Assembly: GCA_029863035.1 (NCBI GenBank)
Contig: JAOTWH010000137.1
Coordinates: 1-6,196, forward strand
Direction of reading: 5' to 3'
Length of the DNA stretch: 6,196 nucleotides
DNA from: Acidimicrobiia bacterium
GTDB taxonomy: Bacteria > Actinomycetota > Acidimicrobiia > UBA5794 > JAOTWH01
Part shown: piece by piece, positions 1 through 5,911 of the stretch
Layout: the number at the start of each line of letters is the position of its first letter
How positions within the stretch are numbered: the first letter of the stretch is position 1
Notes under the pieces: generated by a model
Databases searched by the model: none
What the model was told of the DNA's origin: nothing
The model's input: only the letters and a program-made list of their open reading frames with translations
Program-made: the position numbers and the translations under genes

Positions 1-275
1 ACGGCGTGCGCCAGGGCTTGTCGTCGGCCATCTTCACCAACAATATGAAGGCAGCCGAACGGTTCTTGTCCTACATGGGATCTGACTGTGGCATCGCCAA
101 CGTGAACATCGGAACGTCTGGTGCCGAGATCGGCGGAGCATTCGGCGGCGAGAAGGAGACGGGCGGCGGGCGCGAGTCGGGATCCGACTCGTGGCGGGCC
201 TACATGCGACGCCAAACCGTGACCATCAACTGGTCGGATGAGCTTCCCTTATCACAGGGCGTCGAGTTCGGATAG
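1..275 (+). CDS. ALDH7-family aldehyde dehydrogenase (aminoadipate-semialdehyde / piperideine-6-carboxylate type), C-terminal part
   Basis: This is the 3' end of a gene whose start lies left of the window; codons are in phase from base 3 and the stop is TAG at 273-275, leaving about 90 of the usual ~500 residues. The visible peptide follows the C-terminus of antiquitin (ALDH7A1) and bacterial L-piperideine-6-carboxylate dehydrogenases almost residue by residue: [10 protein letters not shown], then [19 protein letters not shown], then the [10 protein letters not shown] block, YMRR, and the closing LPLSQGVEF. Family members oxidise alpha-aminoadipate semialdehyde to alpha-aminoadipate with NAD+, in lysine or pipecolate breakdown, in the cytosol. 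The catalytic Cys and Glu lie upstream and cannot be checked. Bacterial relatives are sometimes called amaB or pcd; which name applies here cannot be decided. It converges on the acetyltransferase with an 8-base gap and no room for a separate terminator. Confidence 0.93.
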   Translation, partial: GVRQGLSSAIFTNNMKAAERFLSYMGSDCGIANVNIGTSGAEIGGAFGGEKETGGGRESGSDSWRAYMRRQTVTINWSDELPLSQGVEFG

Positions 276-283
276 CACTCGTC

Positions 284-706
284 CTACTCCAAGGCCTTGA
301 CGAACACCTCTGACCGCTTGACCTTGCGATAACCAAGCGCCTCGTAGAACTTGTGGGCTTTGCGACGCTTTACGTTCGAGCGCAGTTGAACCTGGCTCAA
401 GCCGAGTGACCATGCCCACTGCTCGACAGCAACCACCAGCGACCGACCAGTGCCCAGGCCGCGGGCCGTATCGGACACCACGAGTCCGGCGATTTCAACG
501 ATCGCGGGATCGGTCAAGAGTTGCGAGGTACGAGCGTGCACCCAGCCCACAACGACACCTACCTCGGCAACCAACAACAGGTGCCCGTCTTCGGCGTGGA
601 GGGCTCCCATTCGTGCCTCGAGTTCCTCAGCTGTTACGTGGTAACCGAGCTGGTCACACAGATTCACCACGGAAGGGACGTCCCCTCGATGCATTGGACG
701 GATCAC
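284..706 (-). CDS. GNAT family N-acetyltransferase
   Basis: A 140-residue protein, the usual length of a single-domain GNAT enzyme, which transfers an acetyl group from acetyl-CoA to an amine; the substrate cannot be read from the sequence. The N-terminus (V/M)IRPMHRGDV is the typical first strand. Motif A follows at about residues 75-95, with the pyrophosphate-binding loop ARGLGTG (residues 81-87). The C-terminal part has LRSNVKRRKAHKFYEALGY (residues 108-126), the classic Asn...Tyr-Glu-x-Leu-Gly-Tyr ending of the fold. The start is GTG at 706: GAGGAG (712-717 on the plus strand) lies 5 bases upstream, and the next ATG (694) would cut off the first strand. The open frame continues to 1417, but that part is antisense to the ABC gene and has no GNAT similarity. 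The gene is divergent from the ABC operon (57 bases apart), so a shared promoter region is possible. Fold certain, role unknown. Confidence 0.9.
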   Translation of the reverse strand: MIRPMHRGDVPSVVNLCDQLGYHVTAEELEARMGALHAEDGHLLLVAEVGVVVGWVHARTSQLLTDPAIVEIAGLVVSDTARGLGTGRSLVVAVEQWAWSLGLSQVQLRSNVKRRKAHKFYEALGYRKVKRSEVFVKALE

Positions 707-763
707 GCTCGCTCCTCGCCGGCCACAGTACCTCACACTGCCGAGCCGTATTCTGGAGTCGTC
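707..763. promoter_or_regulatory. Divergent promoter region between GNAT and ABC operon
   Basis: The two start codons (GTG at 706 minus, ATG at 764 plus) are only 57 bases apart, so the promoters of both transcripts must lie here or inside the opposing genes. For the minus gene, TACTGT (plus 725-730 reversed) fits a TANNNT -10 box. For the plus gene, TATTCT (749-754) fits too, but it lies so close to the ATG that its transcript would be leaderless or nearly so, although a GGAG at 755-758 is also present. No convincing -35 box is seen for either. The boxes are guesses; the divergent arrangement is certain. Confidence 0.4.
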
Positions 764-2563
764 ATGGGAGCCCCCACTAAGCCGATATCGACGCGCGCCG
801 TCCTCGGCGAGGGTGCACGCATCGTCCTCGGCTTCATAAAGCGGAGACCGGTTCCGTTCGCCCTGGCCGCACTCGGGGCGGCGATGTTCGCCGCCGCGAT
901 CATCGCTGCGTCTCGCGTCATCGGGTGGGTCACCGACAACGCCATCCTTCCAGTGCTGCGCGACGGCGAACCCATCGAGAACAAGGTTCTGGTGGTGGTA
1001 CTGGCCATCGTCGGCGTTTCCACCTGGAAGGCCGCGGGCATCGTGCTGCGGCGGACTGCGGCAGGTTGGTTCCAGCTCAAGACGCAACAAGACGTTCGAG
1101 AGCAACTCGTCGAGCACCAACTTGGGTTGGAGTTGTCCTGGTACGGGCGCCAATCGGTTGGCAATCTCATCTCGGTGGCCGATGCCGATGCCAGCCAAGG
1201 GACGAACGTGCTTTCCCCTTTGCCCTACGCCACGGGTGTGTCGCTGCTCATAGTGGGCACGGTCGTCTTGTTGACCATCCTCGACGTCTGGCTTGGGCTG
1301 ACTGCCTTCATCGGGATGACGTTGATCGTGTTCCTCGAAGCTCGAGCCGCGGTGACCCTTTACCCGGCCTGGGAGGGGATCCAGGCCCAAATGGGAGCGG
1401 TGAGCGGAGTTGCTCACGAAAGCTTCGACGGAGCGCTCACCGTTAAGGCCCTCGGTCGCGAGGCCAGCGAAACAGCCCGCTTGGAGGATGCTTCTAACAA
1501 GCTGAGAGACCAGCTCATCGACCTCAACGTGCGGTGGGAGACATATCGGGTCATCATCGTTTCTCTCATCCCTGTGGTGGCGCTCGCCTTGATCGCGGTG
1601 GGAGCGGTGAGAGTCGACTCGGGTGCCATCACACCGGGCGACGTGATCACCGGCGTCTACCTCCTGTCGTTACTTTCGTTCCCGATCCAGCTGATCGCCT
1701 TCGTTCTGTTCGACATGGCGGCCGCCATCCCGGCGTGGAACCGCGTGACGGACATTCTCGGGGTCGAAGAGGTGGTGCAGTACGGAGATCAGCGAGCCGA
1801 CTTGGCATCCGGTGCCGCCCCGATCGAAGGCGACGATGTGACGTTCGGATACGAAGAGGAGGTCGTGCTGGCCGACGTCGACGTCGACATACCGGCCGGA
1901 CGCACAGTGGCGATCGTTGGGCCAACTGGCTCCGGCAAGACCACTCTGACACTCCTGCTGGCACGGCTGTGGGACCCGGGCACAGGTCGCATTCATATCG
2001 ACGGTCGGGACCTGCGCAGCTTCGCCAGGTTCGAGCTACCTCGGGAGATCGCGTTCGTTTCCCAGAGCTCGTTTCTCTTTGACGACTCGGTGGCGGGCAA
2101 TATCTCACTGGGGGGCGAATTCACCCGTCCCGAGATCGAAGCGGCGGCGGCCCTTGCCGGAGCTCACGATTTCGTGGAAGAGTTGCCCGAGGGCTACGAC
2201 ACTCGTATTGGGGAGCGAGGGGCGACACTGTCTGGTGGTCAGCGCCAACGCCTCGCTTTGGCCAGGGCGTTGGTACGCAAGCCGCGAGTCCTCATCATGG
2301 ACGATGCAACGTCGGCGGTTGACCCCTCGGTGGAAGCCGAGATCCTGCGAGGATTGAGGAGGGCCGAGCTCCCATCGACGATCCTGATCGTTGCCTACCG
2401 CCCCTCCTCGATCCGCCTGGCCGACGAGGTGGTGTTCGTCGACGAAGGTCGAGTGGTTGACCAGGGCACCCATGCCGAGCTGATGGAACGCCGGTCCGGG
2501 TATGCCCGGCTGGTGCAGGCTTACGAAGAAGACGCCGCGGCACGAGCCAGGGAGAGCGCATGA
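764..2563 (+). CDS. ABC exporter half-transporter (TMD-NBD), subunit with degenerate ATPase residues
   Basis: A 599-residue type I exporter half. Six hydrophobic helices lie at about residues 30-52, 73-95, 152-175, 177-198, 260-283 and 294-317, followed by one nucleotide-binding domain. The NBD has an A-loop aromatic (Tyr363), Walker A GPTGSGKTT (386-394, Lys392), Q-loop Gln434, signature LSGGQ (489-493), Walker B ending LIMDD (Asp513, Asp514) and D-loop SAVD (517-520). Two catalytic residues are changed: the glutamate after Walker B is Asp514, and the switch histidine is Tyr545 (IVAYRP instead of IVAHRL). This is typical of the non-catalytic partner in heterodimeric exporters. Start: ATG 764 has GGAG at 755-758, 5 bases upstream, and sits just before the first helix. 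The frame is open back to 521, but that stretch overlaps the GNAT gene and does not look like an exporter. The stop overlaps the next start (ATGA), indicating coupled translation. Substrate unknown (drug, lipid or peptide are all possible). Confidence 0.93.
   Translation: MGAPTKPISTRAVLGEGARIVLGFIKRRPVPFALAALGAAMFAAAIIAASRVIGWVTDNAILPVLRDGEPIENKVLVVVLAIVGVSTWKAAGIVLRRTAAGWFQLKTQQDVREQLVEHQLGLELSWYGRQSVGNLISVADADASQGTNVLSPLPYATGVSLLIVGTVVLLTILDVWLGLTAFIGMTLIVFLEARAAVTLYPAWEGIQAQMGAVSGVAHESFDGALTVKALGREASETARLEDASNKLRDQLIDLNVRWETYRVIIVSLIPVVALALIAVGAVRVDSGAITPGDVITGVYLLSLLSFPIQLIAFVLFDMAAAIPAWNRVTDILGVEEVVQYGDQRADLASGAAPIEGDDVTFGYEEEVVLADVDVDIPAGRTVAIVGPTGSGKTTLTLLLARLWDPGTGRIHIDGRDLRSFARFELPREIAFVSQSSFLFDDSVAGNISLGGEFTRPEIEAAAALAGAHDFVEELPEGYDTRIGERGATLSGGQRQRLALARALVRKPRVLIMDDATSAVDPSVEAEILRGLRRAELPSTILIVAYRPSSIRLADEVVFVDEGRVVDQGTHAELMERRSGYARLVQAYEEDAAARARESA
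2549..2554 (+). promoter_or_regulatory. Ribosome binding site of the second ABC gene, inside the first
   Basis: AGGGAG ends 5 bases before the ATG at 2560 and lies within the last codons of the upstream gene. With the ATGA overlap it fixes this start and argues for translational coupling and near-equal output of the two subunits. Confidence 0.7.
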
Positions 2564-4320
2564 CGACCACCTCTGTAGTCGGCGTGATCCGTCGTGCCAC
2601 CACCGAAGCGCCCATCCTCACGAAGCGCCTGTGGCTGATTCTGCTCCTGAACATGGGGGGAACCAGCGTCCAGCTCCTGATTCCGGTTCTGGTGCAACAA
2701 AGCGTCGACAGCTTCATCATCGGAACCGGATCTGTCGAGATCGGCTCTGTGATGACGGCGGTGGCGATCGGGTTGGGCGTCATAGTCGTTGGCGGGATGC
2801 TGGCCCGCGCCGGCATCGTGCGGCTGTCGATCCAGGCCGGTACCGGCCTGTCCGAGCTGCGGGTCAACACCTTCGCCCACCTCATGCGGCGTTCCGTGTT
2901 GCACGTTGAGGCAGAACGTCGAGGCGCGCTGGTGTCACGAGTCACCTCGGACATCAACACCGTTCAGGAATTCTTGGAATGGGGCGGGGTGATGTTCCTC
3001 GTCAACGGAACCCAGGTGGTTGCGTCGATCGTGGTGATGGCCATTTACGAGTGGCGGCTGGCGCTGTTGGTCATCGTCGGCGTGTTGCTTTATGCGGTCG
3101 TTCTCCTGTGGTTCCAGCGGGTTCTCTCCAGTAAGTACGACGTGGTGCGTAACAAGGTGGCCGACAGCCTGGCCGTCATGGGCGAGGCTGTGACAGCACT
3201 GCCCGAGGTGCGCGCCTACGGTGCCGAAGAGACGACCAGACAGAAGGTCCAAGTGGTGCTCGACGATCGCTTCGGGGTCGAGTTCCGCACTGCCCGGTTC
3301 TCCAATCTCCTGTTCGCCACGGCCGAGATCTTCGCAGCCAGCCTCACTGCCGCGGTCATCGCCGCCGGGCTGTGGTTGGGGCCAGATCAGGGCATCACGG
3401 CCGGAGTGTTGTTGGCCTTCCTGTTCCTCGTCAATCTGCTGGTGGAACCGGTGCAGACCATGGTCGAGATTCTCGACTTCGCCCAAAGCGCAGCTGCCGG
3501 CATGCGTCGCGTGGTGGAGTCGCTCGATGGCCCCATCGACATCCCCGAGGCCGCCGACCCGGTGGACCTGCCTGTCGGAGCCCTCGGCGTCGAGTTCGCC
3601 GGCGTCCGCTACCGCTATCCAACAGGACCCGATGTGTTGATCGACATCGACTGCCGCATCGAGCCGGGGAGGCGTGTGGCGGTTGTGGGCGAGACTGGAT
3701 CTGGCAAGACGACCTTCTCCAAGATCTTGGTTCGAATGCTCGATCCGGTTGGGGGCCATGTGAAAGTTGGCGGCGTCGACCTGCGCCGGGTCAGCCACGC
3801 CAGCCTCCGCTCCAGGGTGGCGTTCGTGCCTCAAGAGGGTTTTCTGTTCGACGGCTCGGTGGCCGACAACATCCGATATGGCAAGCCGCACGCCACCGAC
3901 GCCGAGATAGCTACCACGTTCTTGGAGTTGGGACTGGACGGTTGGGTGGAATCGCTGGCCGATGGAGTGACCAGCCAGGTGGGAGCTCGAGGAGGTGAGC
4001 TATCGGCCGGAGAGCGACAGCTGGTGGCGTTGGTACGCGCCTGGATCTCCACTCCGGATCTATTGGTGCTGGACGAGGCCACCTCGGCGGTAGATCCTGC
4101 ACTCGATGTGCAACTGAGACGCGCCATTGACCGCCTCACGGCCGGGCGAACCTCGGTCACCATCGCCCACCGCCTCGCCACCGCGGAATCGGCCGAGGAG
4201 GTGCTGGTGTTCGATGCCGGTCGCCTGGCCGAGCGGGGAACCCACAGCGAGCTCCTAGAGATGGGCGGTGTCTACTCCCACCTCTACACCGACTGGACCG
4301 CAGGAACAAAGACCGTTTAG
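2560..4320 (+). CDS. ABC exporter half-transporter (TMD-NBD), subunit with intact catalytic residues
   Basis: A 586-residue partner of the preceding subunit in the inner membrane. Probable helices lie at about residues 23-45, 62-84, 143-161, 165-187, 250-272 and 279-302; the NBD starts near 340. Motifs: A-loop aromatics Tyr351/Tyr353, Walker A GETGSGKTT (377-385, Lys383), Q-loop Gln425, Walker B LLVLDE with catalytic Glu506, SAVD, and switch His537 (TIAHRL). Its signature is LSAGE (481-485) instead of LSGGQ. In a heterodimer each ATP site combines Walker A/B/His of one chain with the signature of the other. The altered signature therefore faces the Asp514/Tyr545 side of the partner (degenerate site), while this chain's Glu506/His537 face the partner's perfect LSGGQ (active site). 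ATG 2560 overlaps the upstream TGA and has its own AGGGAG site. Fold and heterodimer assignment are strong by family knowledge; the cargo is not known. Confidence 0.94.
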   Translation: MTTTSVVGVIRRATTEAPILTKRLWLILLLNMGGTSVQLLIPVLVQQSVDSFIIGTGSVEIGSVMTAVAIGLGVIVVGGMLARAGIVRLSIQAGTGLSELRVNTFAHLMRRSVLHVEAERRGALVSRVTSDINTVQEFLEWGGVMFLVNGTQVVASIVVMAIYEWRLALLVIVGVLLYAVVLLWFQRVLSSKYDVVRNKVADSLAVMGEAVTALPEVRAYGAEETTRQKVQVVLDDRFGVEFRTARFSNLLFATAEIFAASLTAAVIAAGLWLGPDQGITAGVLLAFLFLVNLLVEPVQTMVEILDFAQSAAAGMRRVVESLDGPIDIPEAADPVDLPVGALGVEFAGVRYRYPTGPDVLIDIDCRIEPGRRVAVVGETGSGKTTFSKILVRMLDPVGGHVKVGGVDLRRVSHASLRSRVAFVPQEGFLFDGSVADNIRYGKPHATDAEIATTFLELGLDGWVESLADGVTSQVGARGGELSAGERQLVALVRAWISTPDLLVLDEATSAVDPALDVQLRRAIDRLTAGRTSVTIAHRLATAESAEEVLVFDAGRLAERGTHSELLEMGGVYSHLYTDWTAGTKTV

Positions 4321-4361
4321 GCGCTCCAGGTTGGGTCGGCGGGTGATGAGGTGACTCCGGG

Positions 4362-4382
4362 TCGGCGCAGGGCTGGCGCCGA
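4362..4382. terminator. GC-rich hairpin in the convergent gap, possible terminator
   Basis: TCGGCGC (4362-4368) and GCGCCGA (4376-4382) form a perfect 7-bp stem with a 7-base loop, 41 bases after the ABC operon stop and between two converging genes. There is no T-run on either side, so it is not a standard intrinsic terminator; GC-rich hairpins without a T-run are common in high-GC actinobacteria. The rest of 4321-4572 has no credible gene. Confidence 0.4.
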
Positions 4383-4572
4383 ATGCCGGATAGCGCGCGG
4401 GTGGTTCAGGTGGATTTCGCGCAGGTACCCGAGTGTTATGCGCTGCCGATCTGCCGCCTGTTGCTCACCCCACCCGTCAGGGCGCGTAGGCGTCTCGGTA
4501 GGGGCCTGTACTCGCAGCATGAGCGCGAGGAGGCCGGTGCTTCTGGCTCGTCGGGAACGGAATCGGCCTTGG

Positions 4573-5280
4573 CTAGGCGTCGCGCTCTGCCAGCCTCTTG
4601 ATCTCGAGCATCATCTTGCGGCTCATCACGAAACTGATCACCTTGATAGGGAAGCGTCCAAACGCGAGGCGGCTCTTCCAATCCGGGGTGTAGTCGTAAC
4701 GGCCCCTAGTCAGTAGCCGGCTGCCGCCATCGGGGCCAGGTTTGACGGCGAACTGCCAGGTTGACGTTCCCCAGCTCTCCTCGGCACCGATATCGGCGGG
4801 CGACCCGAAAAGCACGAGGGCGTTCGGGGGATCCACGATCTCTATTCGCAGCGGCGGTGCGGTCGGATGCAGGTAAATGTCTTCGCCGACCGCCGGATGC
4901 TGGTGGTCGGGGAGGATCTCTGTTGTGTTGGTGATCTTGCAACCGACCATGTTCTCAAGCGTCTGATAGGTGTAGAAACCGCCACGGCCCTGACCGACTT
5001 GGGCGATCCAGGGCCATACAGCCTCCGGCGATGCATCGACGGCGATTCCCAGGGTGTACGACCACTTGGGTTCCGGCACGAACTCATCGCCCGGAAGCGA
5101 ATCAGTTGCCTCTGTTCCCACCGTGCCCCACCGCAGCCGCCTCCGCCCGATGAAAGGGGTCGCGACCAGGTTCCACACAATGAGGGCGGCGCCCTCAAGC
5201 GCCGCCAGAACGCCGACACCGGGGGAGCGAGCTGTGCGATGTCTAAGCCGTCGGCTGTCCGAGTCCCGGACGTCCGCCAT
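4573..5280 (-). CDS. SRPBCC (START-like) domain protein with probable N-terminal membrane segment
   Basis: A 235-residue protein. Residues 1-20 are polar and basic, 21-45 are hydrophobic (one likely membrane helix or hairpin), and about 72-230 form a polyketide-cyclase/START-like fold. The diagnostic run of this uncharacterised subfamily is present: RRLRWGT (46-53), SLPGDEFVPEP (61-71), a helix with PEAVWPWIAQVGQGRGGFYTY (85-105), LENMVG, and then GEDIYLHP (132-139). Such domains bind hydrophobic ligands; no ligand or reaction can be inferred. Start: ATG at 5278-5280 with a strong GAGGAGGG (plus 5285-5292) 4 bases upstream. The frame is open for a further 300 codons to 6180, but that part runs antisense to the tRNA fragment and the HTH gene and has no family similarity. 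The gene converges on the ABC operon with its own upstream gap, so it is probably a single-gene transcript. No clear promoter was found. Confidence 0.85.
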   Translation of the reverse strand: MADVRDSDSRRLRHRTARSPGVGVLAALEGAALIVWNLVATPFIGRRRLRWGTVGTEATDSLPGDEFVPEPKWSYTLGIAVDASPEAVWPWIAQVGQGRGGFYTYQTLENMVGCKITNTTEILPDHQHPAVGEDIYLHPTAPPLRIEIVDPPNALVLFGSPADIGAEESWGTSTWQFAVKPGPDGGSRLLTRGRYDYTPDWKSRLAFGRFPIKVISFVMSRKMMLEIKRLAERDA

Positions 5281-5284
5281 GTTG

Positions 5285-5292
5285 CCCTCCTC
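5285..5292 (-). promoter_or_regulatory. Strong ribosome binding site that fixes the SRPBCC start
   Basis: On the minus strand GAGGAGGG ends 4 bases before the ATG. It is the best Shine-Dalgarno match in the window and rules against the longer upstream reading of this open frame. Confidence 0.75.
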
Positions 5293-5441
5293 GATGTGCT
5301 TTCGATCATCTTGCCGCAGCGCGGGAATGCCTCCTAGGGCTGGAGGTCCCGTTGCGAGACGCGGTGCGAGCACACATCGTCGTTTCCAGTAACACGTTCG
5401 TGTCGTTTGCGGTGCCATTCCCGTGTCGTTGCACATCTGGA

Positions 5442-5456
5442 GCATCGGAGCGATGC
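5442..5456. repeat. Inverted repeat GCATCG-gag-CGATGC
   Basis: Perfect 6-bp arms with a 3-base spacer; the flanking TTGCA (5430-5434) and TGCAA (5454-5458) add an alternative outer pairing. It could be a small hairpin or an operator about 160 bases upstream of the SRPBCC start. No function can be assigned. Confidence 0.45.
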
Positions 5457-5596
5457 AACCCGGTATTCGTAGAAGTGTTCGAGGCCAACGAGATGGCGAC
5501 ACGGTTCTCCCGATCCCGGACAAGAACACCCGCAAGGCCAGACAGCGCCGAACGGCACCTCGGCGCTCGTTACGCGAAGTGGTCCTCCAGGAATAT

Positions 5597-5635
5597 CCCT
5601 CAACCCCTGTCACGCCGTCGCTAGGTCGTTGAGGG
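5597..5635. repeat. Inverted repeat CCCTCAAC...GTTGAGGG, octamer shared with the tRNA-Sec fragment
   Basis: Perfect 8-bp arms at 5597-5604 and 5628-5635 with a 23-base spacer. The right arm, as CGTTGAGGG, recurs exactly at 5799-5807, where it forms the 3' side of the anticodon stem and the start of the variable arm of the tRNA-Sec fragment. Repeats of a core sequence in the flank fit integrase recognition sites, but this is inference. Confidence 0.5.
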
Positions 5636-5657
5636 CCCCGATCCCCAACCCACGACT

Positions 5658-5670
5658 GCAAACCGTTTGC
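5658..5670. repeat. 13-base palindrome GCAAACCGTTTGC
   Basis: Perfect 6-bp half-sites (GCAAAC / GTTTGC) around one central C. The size and symmetry are those of a dimeric regulator's operator. It lies about 240 bases before the HTH gene and 380 bases before the SRPBCC gene, so it is not in an obvious promoter position. Confidence 0.45.
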
Positions 5671-5706
5671 TAACGAACCTCCCGAGAGCAGACCGCACTC
5701 GCTAGC

Positions 5707-5794
5707 CAGACGGACGGCGACCCACTGAGCTACATACAGGGCAACACGCACCAGCACGCGATAACACCAGGCGGACGGCAACCACCGAACTTCA
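5707..5794 (+). repeat. Imperfect direct repeat (two ~28-base copies, 61 bases apart)
   Basis: Copies at 5707-5734 and 5768-5794 both begin CAG(A/G)CGGACGGC and end with CA. By hand alignment 22 of 27 positions match, with one single-base gap. The second copy runs into the anticodon of the tRNA-Sec fragment (TCA, 5792-5794). The repeat may be recombinase arm-type sites or a partial tandem duplication. Confidence 0.5.
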
Positions 5795-5848
5795 AAACCG
5801 TTGAGGGGCTGAGAAGTCCCTGGTGGGTTCGATTCCCATCCGCCTCCG
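5790..5848 (+). pseudogene. 3' half of a tRNA-Sec gene, probable attachment-site scar
   Basis: From the anticodon loop onward this is a textbook bacterial selenocysteine tRNA. It has loop CTTCAAA with anticodon TCA (5792-5794), 3' anticodon strand ACCGT (5797-5801), and a long variable arm AGGGGCT-GAGA-AGTCCCT (5804-5821, perfect 7-bp stem with one G-U). The T arm is GTGGG-TTCGATT-CCCAT (5823-5839). An 8-base 3' acceptor strand CCGCCTCC (5840-5847) and discriminator G (5848) complete it. The acceptor expects GGAGGCGG on the 5' side; only AGGCGG (5769-5774) is found, with 15 bases where about 29 are needed, no Sec-type D arm, and no pairing for most of the anticodon stem. It is therefore not a complete tRNA. 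A break exactly at the anticodon loop is what tyrosine-integrase insertion into a tRNA gene leaves at the distal end. The alternative is an old tRNA-Sec with a D-arm deletion. Confidence 0.75.
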
Positions 5849-5891
5849 CAACTCAGATTTGGCGGGAACGGGTCCGCACCGTGCGGCCCGG

Positions 5892-5897
5892 TACCCT
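5892..5897 (+). promoter_or_regulatory. Candidate -10 box of the HTH gene
   Basis: TACCCT fits TANNNT and ends 14 bases before the ATG at 5912, which would give a very short leader. No Shine-Dalgarno sequence is present before the ATG, in agreement with near-leaderless expression. No clear -35 box is seen. Confidence 0.3.
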
Positions 5898-5911
5898 GTG
5901 TCGCTGCTGCT

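Larger units (their letters stand above)
5281..5789. other. Gene-free stretch with several repeats, left of the tRNA-Sec fragment
   Basis: No reading frame here looks like a protein with family features, although several are open because of high GC. Apart from the SRPBCC ribosome binding site it holds a 6-bp inverted repeat (5442-5456), a duplicated CGTGTCGTT motif (5399-5407 and 5423-5431), an 8-bp inverted repeat (5597-5635), a 13-base palindrome (5658-5670) and an imperfect 28-base direct repeat (5707-5734 and 5768-5794). If the tRNA-Sec fragment is an attachment site, this is the expected place for the end of the integrated element or its eroded remains. Confidence 0.55.

Noticed and set aside
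521..763. N-terminal extension of the first ABC gene to 521
   Set aside because: It overlaps the GNAT gene, is not membrane-like, and ATG 764 has its own GGAG and the right distance to the first helix.
707..1417. Upstream extension of the GNAT open frame on the minus strand (377 residues in total)
   Set aside because: It lies antisense to the ABC gene, is rich in Arg, Asp and Gly without domain features, and a good ribosome binding site supports GTG 706.
2558..2563. TGA at the end of the first ABC gene as a possible selenocysteine codon, given the tRNA-Sec fragment
   Set aside because: It overlaps the ATGA start of the next gene, both proteins are full length, and no Sec-insertion hairpin is needed to explain it.
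2935..3891. Minus-strand frame of 318 residues inside the second ABC gene
   Set aside because: It lies wholly antisense to a well-conserved transporter and has a His/Gln/Asp-rich shadow composition.
4351..4716. Plus-strand frame of 121 residues in the convergent gap
   Set aside because: It overlaps the SRPBCC gene, has Arg/Ser/Cys-rich composition typical of shadow frames, and no family features or ribosome binding site.
5399..5431. CGTGTCGTT repeated after 24 bases, as in a CRISPR or iteron array
   Set aside because: There are only two short copies with no regular further units.
5334..5603. Small Cys-rich minus-strand frame (CGCSC, CSRC) that might be a zinc-finger protein
   Set aside because: The Cys and His spacing fits no known finger, there is no ribosome binding site, and the region is repeat-bearing non-coding DNA.
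5660..5740. Possible second tRNA on the minus strand, because GTAGCTCAGTGGG resembles a D arm
   Set aside because: No acceptor stem, anticodon stem or proper T arm can be paired; the nearby GGTTCGTTA lacks the conserved A of the T loop.
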